Origin: Cubamyces lactineus | Taxonomy: Eukaryota > Basidiomycota > Agaricomycetes > Polyporales > Polyporaceae | Length of the DNA: 64,000 nucleotides | Direction: 5' to 3' | NCBI GenBank assembly: GCA_022376465.1 | Contig: JACDTU010000018.1 | Coordinates: forward strand, 434,001-498,000 | In this document: positions 11,340 through 23,092 of the stretch, piece after piece | Position numbering within the stretch: position 1 is the stretch's first letter | Layout: every line of letters begins with the position of its first letter | Notes under the pieces: generated by a model | What the model saw: only the letters and a program-made list of their open reading frames with translations | Told to the model about the DNA's origin: nothing | Databases searched by the model: none | Translations under genes and position numbers: made by a program

Positions 11340-12154
11340 GGTTGTTTCTTTGCTTCACGCTGGCAGCGCGCGTCGAGGTCCAGAGCTAAGAGAGTCGCGT
11401 CCTATATATATATAAGTATGATCAACCTGCGTCGGTTGGTGGCGAGAAGTGGTGGTAGGTCTGTCGATCAGTGTGCTGCGACGATCGTCGACTCGGCACG
11501 CGTACGCGTTCTATGTAGTAGGCAGCAGGAGTTCAGACGGGAAGGAAGACGGTGGTGGCTACATGCCAAGAAGGGGAGGGCGAGGCCACGCAGCTGCACA
11601 ACTCCCTCGTCCGGTCGCTTGAAACGTAAACGGTAAAGCAGCGTTTGTAGATAAGATAAGATCTGCCCAATTATGACCTCATCCTCTCGTCCGTTTGCTC
11701 TTGGCGCCCGTCCTCGACACTCACACGTACAGCGCGATTGTGGATGTCGTAGTCTGTACGTGCACGCGCTATCCGACATTGATCCTCTACGCTCGCGCAC
11801 TCAGTATATTGTATGCACGGTCCGGATGGCGCCGCTTCATGGTGGCTTGCACCGTCGATCATCCCAAAGTCTCACCGAGAACGTAACGATCACGAGAGGC
11901 GCAGAAGGCTTGACACGCCGACGGATACATACGTTAACACTAGAATACACATGCTCTATGGTACGAAACGACAGTCTATAAGGAGTGATCATGACAGCGC
12001 AAAAACGCCGAGGAGTCGTCATAACCGGGTCTATGCATGGAGTAAAGGAAAACAGTGAGCGATGCAAGGAGAACAGGGGCAGAGACCTCCAGAGTCCAAA
12101 GTGACATGAGCGTTGGATGCAGAAGAAGAGGGGTATAGCGACGGCGGCGGCGCT
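11340..12154. other. intergenic, upstream of the CBS gene and downstream of perilipin
   Basis: Apart from the TATA-like run I see no gene. The open frames here overlap on both strands and lack recognisable motifs. Confidence 0.45.
11403..11415 (-). promoter_or_regulatory. TATA-like element upstream of the CBS-protein gene
   Basis: An alternating TA run (tatatatatataa on the plus strand) lies about 65-75 bases upstream of the ATG at 11339 read on the minus strand, a plausible core-promoter position. Simple TA repeats also arise by chance, so this is a position-based inference. Confidence 0.4.
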
Positions 12155-13340
12155 TCACGCGTGACCGTTGCCGTTCGAGACGCCGTTGACCGTCGTCGCC
12201 CCGCTCGTCGTGGTCACGCTCTGGTGCTCAGTCCTGTCCTCAGAGACCCGCGCCTTGAGCGCACCAAGGATCTCCTGCACCCGCGTGGTCGCAGTGTCGA
12301 GAATGGGCTGGACCCGCTCCTGGACCGTGTCGCGAACCTTGTTCACTTTCTCGGGGAGAGGCTCAGGGGACGTAAGGATCGTGGACAGCTCGTTGATGGT
12401 AGAAGTCAGATTCGCCGAGATATCGTGGAAAGAAGCCTGCAGGGTCCCCGGGAGCGCTGCCGTCGAAGCCTGTACGTTACACAATACCATGAGAACGGTG
12501 CCAATTAAGGTGCGATAAATGGCAACACACCTGGACTTTCTGGAGTTCTGCGAGCATGGTGTCGCTGAGGGCGTGTACCCGAGATTGCGCCGCACCATAG
12601 CTGGAGGAGGCAAGCTCGCTCAAGGACTGCGCGGTCGCAGAGGCGCGCTGGACGAGCACGCTCTGAGTCTTGATCTGGTTGATTTGCTCGGTCGAGTAGG
12701 TGAGGACCTGGTCGCGAAGCTCTTTTGTGAGGAAGTACGCGCGCTGGTACTGGAACTTGGCCTCGGCGGGCGGCTCGGCAGGCTTATCGGCACTGCCGTT
12801 CGAGTGGAGCTTGTTGACAGCGACTGCAAAGTAATCGACGATCGGTGCGAATTTCTGAATGGGACGACGTCATGGTGAGCACACACGTGCCGTTTGGGTT
12901 GCAATGGGTGAGAGCCGGTGCCTTACCTGGTCGATGCCTTGCGCGACCTGGTACGCCGGAGTCCTAACCTTCTCGTCGAGAGTCTTGTTCGCCACGTCCT
13001 TCGCGTGGTCGCTGCGTCCCTTGAGGTCCTTGATGATATCCTCGGTCGGCGTTTGGAACGGGTACGGGTAGCGCGACTCGACCGCGTCAAGGCCCTTGTT
13101 TGCAAGCCCGTCCGCCTTGGTGAGGATGGGCGCGAGACGCTTTTGGATAGGCTCTGTGTACGAGAGCGCAGACTTGGAGAGCTCCTGGGCGGTCGTGTAG
13201 GGCGAACGCGTGTAGGGGTTGTTGAGGAGGGTAGAATGGATGGTGTTCAGCGAGTCCGCGACGAGCGGAATGGCGCCCACCCGGGAGAGGATGGTGAGCT
13301 CTGGCTGGGCGGGCGGTGCTTGCTGGGTCTCCGTAGCCAT
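12155..13340 (-). CDS. perilipin-family lipid-droplet protein
   Basis: Three exons (13340-12927, 12854-12531, 12469-12155) give 350 residues. The N-terminal part LTILSRVGAIPLVADSLNTI, then YTEPIQKRLAPILTKADGLANKGLDAVESRYP, is the PAT-like start of fungal perilipins (Metarhizium MPL1 type). It is followed by long amphipathic helices rich in Ala, Thr, Gln and Ser (FAPIVDYFAVAVNKL, ALSDTMLAELQKVQ, LPEKVNKVRDTVQERVQ). Such proteins coat lipid droplets and protect stored triacylglycerol from lipases. There is no signal peptide and no transmembrane segment. Length and layout match basidiomycete relatives as I remember them. The start is the only sensible ATG and precedes a short Q/P-rich leader. 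Confidence 0.85.
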
Positions 13341-14558
13341 TGCTGGCGAACGCTGAGAGAGATAGATGTGAGGCAGTGGAAGTCGAAAGACGAGGATTGA
13401 GATAAGCTGCGTTTGTCGCGTCCTTGCGTTTTATGAACGCCAGAATTCGCATGTGATTCACACCGATCTGCCATTTAGATCGCCTCGTGCCTCTAAGCGC
13501 TCGATCTGAGATATTGAACATGGGCGCTACACGCATTTTCGGTGCCCAAAATGGAGCGGTCGACTCGGGGGATGCCGTCGGGCGAGTGCAAGGAGTTTGC
13601 AGACCGACGACCTCCATCATCCTCCTCCCCGACGTCCCGTCTCGCCGACGATGGCGGTGTACTCAACATGTGCGTCGACGAGCAAATTTTCCGCGCGGTT
13701 CGTCTCAAAGTCGCGACATACGCACGCATCTGATTTCCCCCACTGCGCAATGACACAGCAAGACACCATTTGCAGAAAATCACAGGCTCGCTTGCGCTCT
13801 CTCTGGCTGGGCTTGGGCTCTGGAGACCTGTTCGGAAATGCAATCGCGCCCCCTGGCCTGCGCTCTCGTCCATCTTTGTCGTGATCGGGGTCTATACCGA
13901 ACAGAGGGCCCTGGAGGGAAGATGGTTAGACGGGGCTTGACTCCCGCTCGAGTACCTTCCATAACCCGCCTCCATCAACTAGACCACCCTAGTCGACTCC
14001 GGAAGCCTCTGAGATTGGAAGAAGGCCGCTGATTGACGGAACGTGTCAAGGTAAGCCCTAGGAACCTGGAAACAAGAACGCATCTGTCTGCGGCAGCCTA
14101 GCTAGTCGGACCCTTGCGACGTATGCAGGCACGCCTCAGTGATCTCTGCCCTCCTCTTCCGACTTCCGCCCACAAAGCGTTCAAGAGCACTTGCACTGCA
14201 ATCGACTCGCTGGCTACACGCCTCGTCAGAACACAAACTCGGGCGGCTGCAGTGCTTTCTCAGCACCGGTATTGAAGTCAGCTCAGTAACCACCCTACCG
14301 AATGCGGACGTCTGGCTACACGTTCCGATTCCCCATTGACAGAATGCTTCGCGCACGTTGCACCAGTTGCTCATCGAACTTAAGTTGCTTACTGTGCTTG
14401 GGCGTCCCCTCAATACCGCACATGTGGCTTGGAGAGTTATATGGGCGTCCCCTGTTCTGTCTGCCCGAGGCCGCACCTTGGGCACGATGTCCGCAGTGTA
14501 CCCTATATACAGGCCTCCCTTCAATGCAAGCTCATCGTGACTGGAGGCGTCGTGCACC
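13341..14558. other. no recognisable gene
   Basis: Over 1.2 kb with only short or antisense-overlapping frames. The longest (14590-14102 minus, 162 codons) shows no domain and overlaps the start of the next gene. It presumably contains divergent promoters for the perilipin and the predicted tail-anchored protein. Confidence 0.4.
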
Positions 14559-15799
14559 ATGCCAGCGGATCGACCGCATCGACGAGCCAACCAAACGCCA
14601 GTCCTCCCCGTTCCCCTAGACCAGCGTTGTCAAGTCATCCCAGCCCCAGGACAACCCGGATGCCTTCGGAAAGGGTTTGGCAAACCTCGTCGGCTGTGCG
14701 GAGAACATCGCGCCCAGTACAAAGCGCTCTACGCGACTTACAAGGGGTTGTCGTGGCAAGTCGGGCGACTCGACGACGAGATCGCTGCTGAGCAAGACTG
14801 GGCCCTCGTGTCTGAGTGGAACAAGGCCAGGGTCAGCCTGGCGGTATCGTTGAGAACACGGCACGTCAACGCGATCAACGCGGAGATCGCTGCGCGCGAA
14901 CAGCACCGAAATTTGTTTATCGGCGACTGTAAGTCCTTGAGTCAAACGTACTATAAGCTCTTTGCTTGAACACGCACACACAGCGGACGAGGGCCATGTC
15001 GGCTGGCTGGACCGTCTGCGAGCTAAACGGCAGCGGTCTACAGATATCCTCGTGCGGCTGCGCCGTAGAGCAGAAGAACTGGCAAACACCCCCGAGCATC
15101 GTGCCATCGTTGAAATGCAACCGGAGCACGTGCCGGAGCCCGTCTGGCAAGCACAGCGCAGAGCGACAGAAGCCAAGCTGGCCGAACAGGCCCGTGCCAG
15201 ACGTGCGCAAGTATTCCAGCGTATATCGCAAGAACAGCAGCGACGAGCGGCACTCGATGAGACGCACCGCCGGGACGAGGCGAGGCGTCAGCAGGCCGCG
15301 TATCCCGCGGGAGTGTACTTGGACGTATCGAACTCGTCGGCTGGACAAAGTCGCGCCGCCCCCACATCGCTGCCTAGCGCGAGGGTGGAGTCACACGAGA
15401 CCGAGCCCCTCCTCGTTCGCTCTATTTACGCGCCCTTGGGGACATATGCGTACCGTGCACCTCCCACCGGCTTCCCTGCTCGCTCTACAACTGCACCCGC
15501 TGGCTTGTATTCGTATCGCGCACCTCCCCCCGACCTCTCCACACGCTCTACGAATGCGCCCTCAGGCTCATATTCGTATCGCGCACCTCCCGCCTACCGC
15601 CACCAGTACGATGTGGAGGCGCAACGAACATGGCGGAGCCCGTCGCGATGGCACTGCACTCTCCTTCCGCCCCTTGCGATTCTTGCGCTCCTCGCGCTCT
15701 CCTTACTGGTAAGGCATGAGCGATTAATAGCAAAGAATCGGCTGACCGGAATGGTTGTAGTTTTGCATATCATATGCCCTGCTGTCCAGCCGGAGGTGA
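14559..15799 (+). CDS. predicted tail-anchored coiled-coil protein with YRAPP repeats
   Basis: Three exons (14559-14928, 14984-15708, 15761-15799) give about 377 residues. The first 55 residues have spaced cysteines and histidine (C-x-11-C, then CGEHRAQYKALYATYKGL), like a Cys/His motif seen in unnamed agaricomycete proteins (from memory). Next come charged helices likely to form a coiled coil (LVRLRRRAEELANTPEHRA, RISQEQQRRAALDETHRR). Residues around 275-340 hold three copies of a unit of about 20 residues: RSIYAPLGTYAYRAPP, RSTTAPAGLYSYRAPP, RSTNAPSGSYSYRAPP. A hydrophobic segment, LLPPLAILALLALSLL, sits at the C-terminus, suggesting a tail anchor. The last intron (15709-15760) lies just after it. 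If unspliced, the tail becomes a different, longer one ending at 15816. Function unknown. Confidence 0.65.
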
Positions 15800-16208
15800 A
15801 TGTCTGTTGGCAATAGCTGGCTCGTTACGTGGCAACACTATCCTGAAGACCATAGTCGTTGTTCTGGTCTATTTATTTATATGTACAATACGCAGCCGGC
15901 TGTAGGCGGCTGATGTAGCTTCGCGCGAGGCCCTCTGAGAATCTTGGGTAGGTTCAAGGGTCCCATCGATGGCTGGTGTGAGCATAGATGACCTCTCACA
16001 AGCTGGGATGGACCGGCACCGGTGTGGCGTCCCGTGAGACAGCGTAGTGCAGATCGGCTGACCGGGGTTCCGCGCAAACGTTGCCTTGTGAATGCGCCCT
16101 TGTTTCCGACCTACAGCGAGATCGTACTCAGGCCTCAGGCTTGGTCTTGAACGCCCATCTTGATTCTCGAGGTCGCAGGTGAAGACAGCCCAGACGTGTG
16201 CAAGCATT
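15800..16208. other. intergenic, no gene seen
   Basis: About 400 bases between two plus-strand genes. It should hold the 3' end of the predicted tail-anchored gene and the promoter of the esterase. Nothing distinctive seen. Confidence 0.5.
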
Positions 16209-18317
16209 ATGTCTCGAGTCCATCTGCAGGAAGAGCTCGCCCGTTCGACCGCGAAGGTGACCGCAGAGACGCCGTTCGGCCCCGTTCACGGTCGCCGCGC
16301 ATCCAATGGCGCCGCGGTCTTCCTAGGTATGTACGCGCACACATTGCAGTAACACAGCGGCAGGAGATTCGAGTTACCACCCTCCATTCCTGATGGCACG
16401 CTAACCAACCAACGTCTCGTGCTAAGAGGTTCCATACGCGCTGCCCCCTGTGAGGTTCCAGGACCCCGTTCCTCTGCCTGCCTCGTACCGATACGAGGAA
16501 AAGGAGTACATTCTGGAGAGCAAGTGTACGTGGGTTGATCATGCCAGATGGGGCGTATTTCGGATTGACCTGGCGCACTTCCTCTAGACGCTGCCCAACC
16601 AAAGAACGATGGTCAAGCTGTCGGTATGTCGCGACGAGAGGCCGTCTGTCCAGAGTTCTGCTGGGTGTGCTGATATCTCGTCAGGGATGCCATTCGAGGA
16701 TAAGGTTGGGTTGGGGCAGCCCAGTGAGGACCCGTGAGAATTTCCCCATTGCAATCGCTACGACCCCTAGATCCCAACTAATCTTGGCTCTAGGCTCTTT
16801 GTGAACATAGCCTGTCCTCCGTCCTTCCCCGCACAAGGGAACTTCCCCGTCAAGGTGTACATCCATGGAGGGTACGCGTGTAGTCTCGACGCGACTGGAC
16901 TCAGGCTATTGCTCGGATTGAACCTTCCCTGATACAATATCGTCCAGATTCTTGCAATTCGGGTCGCCTCACGGTCTGAGCGCGCAGGCACATTTCGTCG
17001 CAGCAGAGCGATCGGAGGTCTGGGTCAACATTGGCTACCGCCTCTCCGCCTTCGGGTTCTTGGCCAGCGATGAACCCAAGATAGATGGGAACTTCGGCTT
17101 CAAGGACCAGTGGCTCGCCCTGCTGTGGATCCGCGACAACATCAAGGCTTTCGGCGGCGATCCTGACCATGTGCAGGTTACGGGCCTTTCTGCAGGTAAG
17201 AATGTTATACGGGTTGAATATAAATAGAGGCGGCTCACTACAATCGACTTTAGGTGCGCACTCGGTACATCAGCTCCTCCACCATGCGTCGCGCCTGCCC
17301 GAAGGCGAGAAGGCGCCTTTCCGCACTGCGATACTGCAATCGAACGCCATCGTGTCGGTATTCCTTCGATAAATCACTGGATGTGCATGGCTAACACACT
17401 GGACGATATCAGAACCACCCCCAAGACACCCGCAGAACTCAGGCCCCAGTTCGAAGCCCTGTGCCGCGCGCTCCTCCTGGATCCCAGCGCGCCCGACATC
17501 CTCGAAACGCTCCGCGACCCGCACCGCGTCCCCTGGTCAGCGATCACACATGCTATCGAGACTGACGCGCTCGGTGTGATCTACGGAACATTCCGCGGGT
17601 GCTGGGAGCAAGCTTGGATCGGAGACACAGATACCATGGCCTGGCAGCGCACCGGCGGACTCGCGCGTGGGCTCGCCGCCCACGGGGTGCGCGCGGTCGT
17701 CGTCGGGGACCTCACGGAGGAGTGGTACATCTACTCGCTTTCGCACCCAATCGCGTCCGCCTCGGACATCGTGACGAACATGGAGCGATACTACCGCGCG
17801 GACGTCGTGCACAAGATGATCGAGGCGTTCGGGAAGGACCCGGCGGATCCGGAGGAGGCGACGCGCGTCTTTGGGGAGCTGTTGGCGGAGGGCCAAGTTC
17901 ATCTGCCTGTGCGGCTGCTCGCGCGCGATCTGATCGATGCGGGATACCCTGTCGTGAGGTACGAGATCGCCTGGACCCCGGAGCAAGTACGCCCGTTCGG
18001 TGCGTACACGATCAGATGGTCTGCAAGAGGGGGTTCATCACCGGCTCACTCTCTGTCCTCTAGGTTACGTGACGCATGGGACGGACCGGGCGCTCTGGAC
18101 GCTACGGTTGAGCGTCCTCGAAGGCGATCAAGTGGACGTCGCGCGCAAGTGGTTAAATACCATTGCGGAGTATGTCAAACGCGCGGAGGCGGGCGAAGGC
18201 CTACAAGAGGTCAAGAAGGTACTCGCGCTGACTACAAGCAAAGAGATCCGGGAAAAGGAGGATGGCCTTTGGGACAAATACATGCGCTTGCGGTCGACAC
18301 TTCCAGGAGAGGAGTGA
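16209..18317 (+). CDS. type-B carboxylesterase (alpha/beta hydrolase)
   Basis: Nine exons give 522 residues: 16209-16326, 16427-16525, 16588-16623, 16685-16733, 16794-16871, 16948-17195, 17254-17353, 17413-17999, 18064-18317. The fold markers are in order: TPFGPVHGRR and VPYALPPVRF near the start, the oxyanion HGG near residue 125, NIGYRLSAFGFL, then FGFKDQWLALLWIRDNIKAF. The nucleophile elbow GLSAG follows, with the catalytic serine near residue 208, and the catalytic histidine is probably in YVTHGTDRALWT near residue 443. The enzyme should hydrolyse carboxylic esters. I see no signal peptide, so an intracellular enzyme is more likely than a secreted lipase. The intron at 17196 cuts the codon after the catalytic serine motif. 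The donor at 17354 (GTCGGT) is weak. Confidence 0.82.
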
Positions 18318-18970
18318 ATGTGTGTAGAACGAGTAAAGGGGAGACAGTGCTTTGTGAAGTCTGGAGGAAGGTGAGTTTGTCGCAATGTCTCGACAATCTA
18401 TAGTGCTGATGTTCGCGCGATGCTATCTCGTGACGGTTCCAGGTTCTCAGATGCCGATCCGCCCTCCGTGTATAGTATCAGGTCGACGAACAGCGTCGCT
18501 CTTCCGAGCAATCTTACTGACTTATATGTTCTAATCCTCAAGCCGCAAACAACGCAGTCGCGATACGGCACTCGCGGACATCACCTGCGACACTATAGAT
18601 ATCACCCCCTCTCCTGCCCGTCAGGCCAGTCCGCGGACCGGGGTATATTTTTCACACATACGGCAATTCTCCTGGGCAGATGACTGCACATATCCCATAG
18701 CAGCGTCGCGACCTTTGATCTCCCCCGGCCCGTGGAGGTAGGACAAACATTCGAGTGGAACACTCGTCCTCACGTGGACCCCGCTTGCACGGCTTCTGTG
18801 TGATGAGCGCCTTCCTCCCGTGGAGTATATACTCTCATACTGCGTGAGACATGGGAAGGTTGGGTGTGCGTATCTCTGGAAGACCTGGGACAGCGAGCTT
18901 CTGCGGATACCGTGATTGGCACTCACTGTGAACAGACAGCTAGACGTCTCAGCCTGGCAGTTCCGGAGCG
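18318..18970. other. intergenic, no gene seen
   Basis: Downstream of the esterase and upstream of the sugar transporter. Frames are short and unsupported. Confidence 0.45.
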
Positions 18971-21291
18971 ATGTGGATCGTGCGTCTGAGAGGAAAGTAT
19001 CTTGTATGGGCCATCACGGGTTCGTCCTCCTGCTACTGTCGTTCAATCGATGCGTGTCGTGTCTGACGGTGCGTGGTAGCGTGCTGCTGCCAGGGCTTCT
19101 TGCTACTGGGGTATGACCAAGGCGTCATGTCTGGTATCGTACGTTAATTTGAGACACGGTTCACACCTACACACCATTGGCGCGTCTGACGGCGTCTTCT
19201 ATAGATTGGCGCGAACAACCAGTTCGGAGCGGATTTTGGACATCCGGATCCGACTACCCAGGGCACAATTGTACGCACCGTTGATCCTACACCCTATGCT
19301 AGTCTGACGATCTCCCTGGGACCTAGGTGGCGCTATACGTACGTACCTATTCACTCTAACAGGTCCATGTACATCGCTTGACACGTCCATGCTCTCGCAG
19401 GACATCGGGTGCGCAGTCGGTAGCCTGATCACGTTCGTCTGGGGAGAAAGCATAGGGCGGAAGCGGATGATCATGGCGGGCGCATCTACGATGCTTGTCG
19501 GAACAGTGAGTTGCCCTTCACCCTCCGAGTTGCGGCGATTTAACACCTTTACAGGCGATTCTGACCAGCTCTACCACGCTGGCTCAGCTGTATGTTGGGA
19601 GGATTGTGACAGGCATAGTGCGTATACACTCTTGAAGACCGACAGTGTCACAACGGAAGAACACATGCGACCTGTGACAGGGCAATGGCTTCAACTCTTC
19701 ATCCATCCCTGTATACCAGAGCGAGACCTGCGGCGGCATGATTCGGGGCACCCTCGTCTGCCTAAACTCCACGGTAACAATCATTGGCCTTGTCATCGTG
19801 AGTTTCGCGTTTCAAATATTCTGTAAGTGAGCGAAGGCCTGATCCATTTACATTTCTCCTAAGGCGTACTGGCTTGACTATGGCATGTCCTACGTGAGTG
19901 GACCAGCACAATGGCGACTACCCATCGGTATGCCCCTGTAGTATGTGCGATGCGCGAGGGCTTACTGAGACTCACTCGCTATCAGGCTTCCAGGCCGTCT
20001 TCGCGTTGTGCCTCCTTCTACAAGTCCTCGTCCTTCCGGACAGCCCACGATGGTGCATGGCTCATGGACGCGTAGAAGAAGGTGTGCGGATTCTGGCACA
20101 GCTCGAAGACCGAGACTCTCCGGACCACCCAGACGTCGTCGCCAAGCGCAAAGAAATCGAGGTATCGTTGGCTCAAGAGAGTGCTGGGGGACCGTTCCGT
20201 TATCGCGAGCTGCTACAGGGCGGGCCGTTGGGCAACTTCCGGCGGATCTGTCTGTGCGTGGGAGTCAACGTCATGCAGCAATTTACGGGGTACGTATGTC
20301 ATCTCTCTGAACAGAGAGATGAAGTGTTCACTGTTGCTGTTGTGCAGGTCGAACATGATTAAGTAGGTTTAGAACATCGACGCTCAACGACTATTTCATC
20401 TCATGCACGGATACAGCTATCTCGCACCCGTGGTCTATCAGAATACCATGGGGCTGTCGAGGAACCTGTCTCTCATCCTGGGCGGATTTACGTCGGTGAC
20501 GTACATGATAGCGTCGTTCATCCCCTTATGGGTAAGTCACAAGTCTGGAGCCATACGAACACAGAACAGGGATGTATATTGACTTTGCACAACCCAGACC
20601 GTCGACCGTTACGGACGGCGGGTACTATTGATGACCTCCGCCACCGGGCTGTCTCTGTGTTTCGTCATCGCATCGATTCTGCTCTCGATCGGGACGAAGG
20701 GCGCCGCATATGGCGCAACCGCCATGGTGTTCATTTTCCAAATATTCCTAGGCATCGGGTACCTTCCTATCGTGAGTACCGCTGGTGCCTCGTCAGTAAC
20801 GCACCTCTCCTGACTGCGCGTCACATACAGCCCTGGCTCTATCCGGCAGAGGTCAGTGATCAGCGTCTGTCCATTAGGTCAGCTTGGCTCACATCCTCAC
20901 TATGTAGATTACCACCACCCGGATCCGCGCTCGAGGGTCGGCGATCTCATCCTTCTTCAACTGGATGTGCGTGTTTGCGGTCGTCGAAATGACGCCTCCG
21001 GCCATCGCGAACATTGGCTGGCGCGTGTTCATCATTTTCGCGATCTTCAACGCGCTCTGGGTCCCGCTCGTCTACATCTTCTTCCCCGAGACGAAGGGCC
21101 TTGAGCTCGAGGACGTCGATCATATATTTGAGAAGGGCGGGATTACGGGCGGGGTCTGGAGCAGCCCGGGGGGTAGAACTGTTGAGAGGAGACGGATTGT
21201 ACGGGATGTTGAAGAGACTGAAGGAAAGAATAAGGGATCCGTCGAAGTTCGCATCGAAGACGAGGGTAGCAAAGGAGACCGATTCAGATAG
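18971..21291 (+). CDS. MFS sugar transporter (hexose/lactose-permease type)
   Basis: Fourteen exons give 515 residues: 18971-19019, 19080-19138, 19205-19270, 19327-19338, 19401-19505, 19555-19617, 19681-19797, 19864-19927, 19986-20289, 20348-20362, 20417-20531, 20598-20771, 20831-20851, 20908-21291. Signatures of the sugar porter family are present: LLLGYDQGVMSG in helix 1, GESIGRKRMIMAG after helix 2, LYVGRIVTGIGNGFNSS, QSETCGGMIRGTLVCLN, LPDSPRWCMAHGR, QQFTGSNMIN, and FFPETKGLELEDVDHIFE at the end. The cytosolic tail is basic and rich in Glu/Arg. It should move a sugar across the plasma membrane by proton symport; the substrate cannot be told from sequence. Three exons are tiny (12, 15 and 21 nt), each supported by conserved residues and phase. 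Confidence 0.85.
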
Positions 21292-21954
21292 TGTAGTAAC
21301 TGCCGAGAGTTAGGAGGAGTTTGCATGCGTCATGTATGGAATACGTATCTAATTGCCATTTGCTAGTGTTACTGTTCTTTACACGTACGTCTATGTCGCA
21401 TTCACTCTGTCGCACGCGCCCAGCTACTACTGCAGCGCTCAGTCTCCGTCTCAAGACACGGTGAACTACTTGCAATATATTGCCGACTCCATCATACAGG
21501 ATGCCGGGCCCTGATGTACACCACATTCTCACCGTGATTAACTCCTTTCAGCGCATGCCTTCGAGTTGGTGTTCAAGGTGATCTGCCATAACAAGCGGCC
21601 GAGCTGCCTAAGACAGCATTCCCTATGCCAGGTGTTGTAAGTTCGCAGTGGCTTTCGGCCCAGGAAGTTCACAATCAAGAGAAGGACGAAATGACCAGAG
21701 ATTCTGGGTCGCAGATTCAACCAGAACAACAGCTCTGGCCACACGACAAGTTCCCTTGACTGTGCGGATTAGTCGTGACCAAATCGCCCAGAAGCGTGTA
21801 CAGTGCCTCGTGTTGTACGAATAGACTTTCCTAAGATGGTGGTGCATATTGTGTCACTGTGAGGATTGGTTGTAATCATCCATCACTGCTTGCTACCTTA
21901 AAAGGTCTGAAAGACTTCAGTATGAATACACGGGCACCTCCCTTCTGCTGCCAT
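21292..21954. other. convergent 3' region, no gene seen
   Basis: Between the stop codons of the sugar transporter and the disrupted oxidoreductase. No supported frame. Confidence 0.5.
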
Positions 21955-22454
21955 CTACTTCCACCGAAGCGCGCTCCCCCGCCCATGGAACACCCAATCC
22001 GATTGATGCGGGCTCTTGACCTCAATCCCTAGATCCTCTGCAAACGTGCGTGCGGCAGCCGGGTCCTTCAAGAATTGCGTCGCAACAAGGATGACGTCCG
22101 CCTGACCCTTGTCGAGAATTTCCTGCGCATGCGTGCCCGTCTTGATGCCTCCGACCGCGCCGACGAGCACGCGCTCCCCATGCGCCTTCTTGACGGCCTC
22201 GGCGAAGTGCGCTTGGTATGCCGGCGCAACGATCTCGATCTTCTGTCGGGGATCGAGGCCGCCGGAGGACACGTCGATGAGGTCGACACCGTGCTCTGCG
22301 ACAAGGCCTGCCAGACGGACGGTGTCTTCTAGTCGCCAGGACGGCTCTTCTGGCGCAACCTTCTCAAGCCAATCCGTCGCTGAAGGCCTACAGGAGTCGC
22401 GAGCGAGTTAGTCAATTGACAGAGTGATCCCTCTAACTATATTGGGATAGCTTA

Positions 22455-23066
<612 letters not shown>

Positions 23067-23080
23067 GGTTATGAGCCCTG
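23067..23080 (+). other. primer-binding site, complementary to initiator tRNA-Met anticodon region
   Basis: The sequence ggttatgagccctg directly follows the left LTR. It is the reverse complement of cagggctcataacc, the anticodon stem-loop of fungal initiator tRNA-Met as I remember it. Copia of Drosophila likewise primes from an internal half of initiator tRNA-Met cut in the anticodon loop, so this element probably does the same rather than using the tRNA 3' end. Confidence 0.8.
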
Positions 23081-23092
23081 GCCAGCTCCAGT

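Noticed and set aside
12168..12518. Plus-strand frames opposite the perilipin gene
   Set aside because: They are shadows caused by the Ala/Thr-rich helical repeats of the real minus-strand gene.
14102..14590. 162-codon minus-strand frame
   Set aside because: It overlaps the start of the predicted tail-anchored protein gene antisense, and nothing in it is recognisable.
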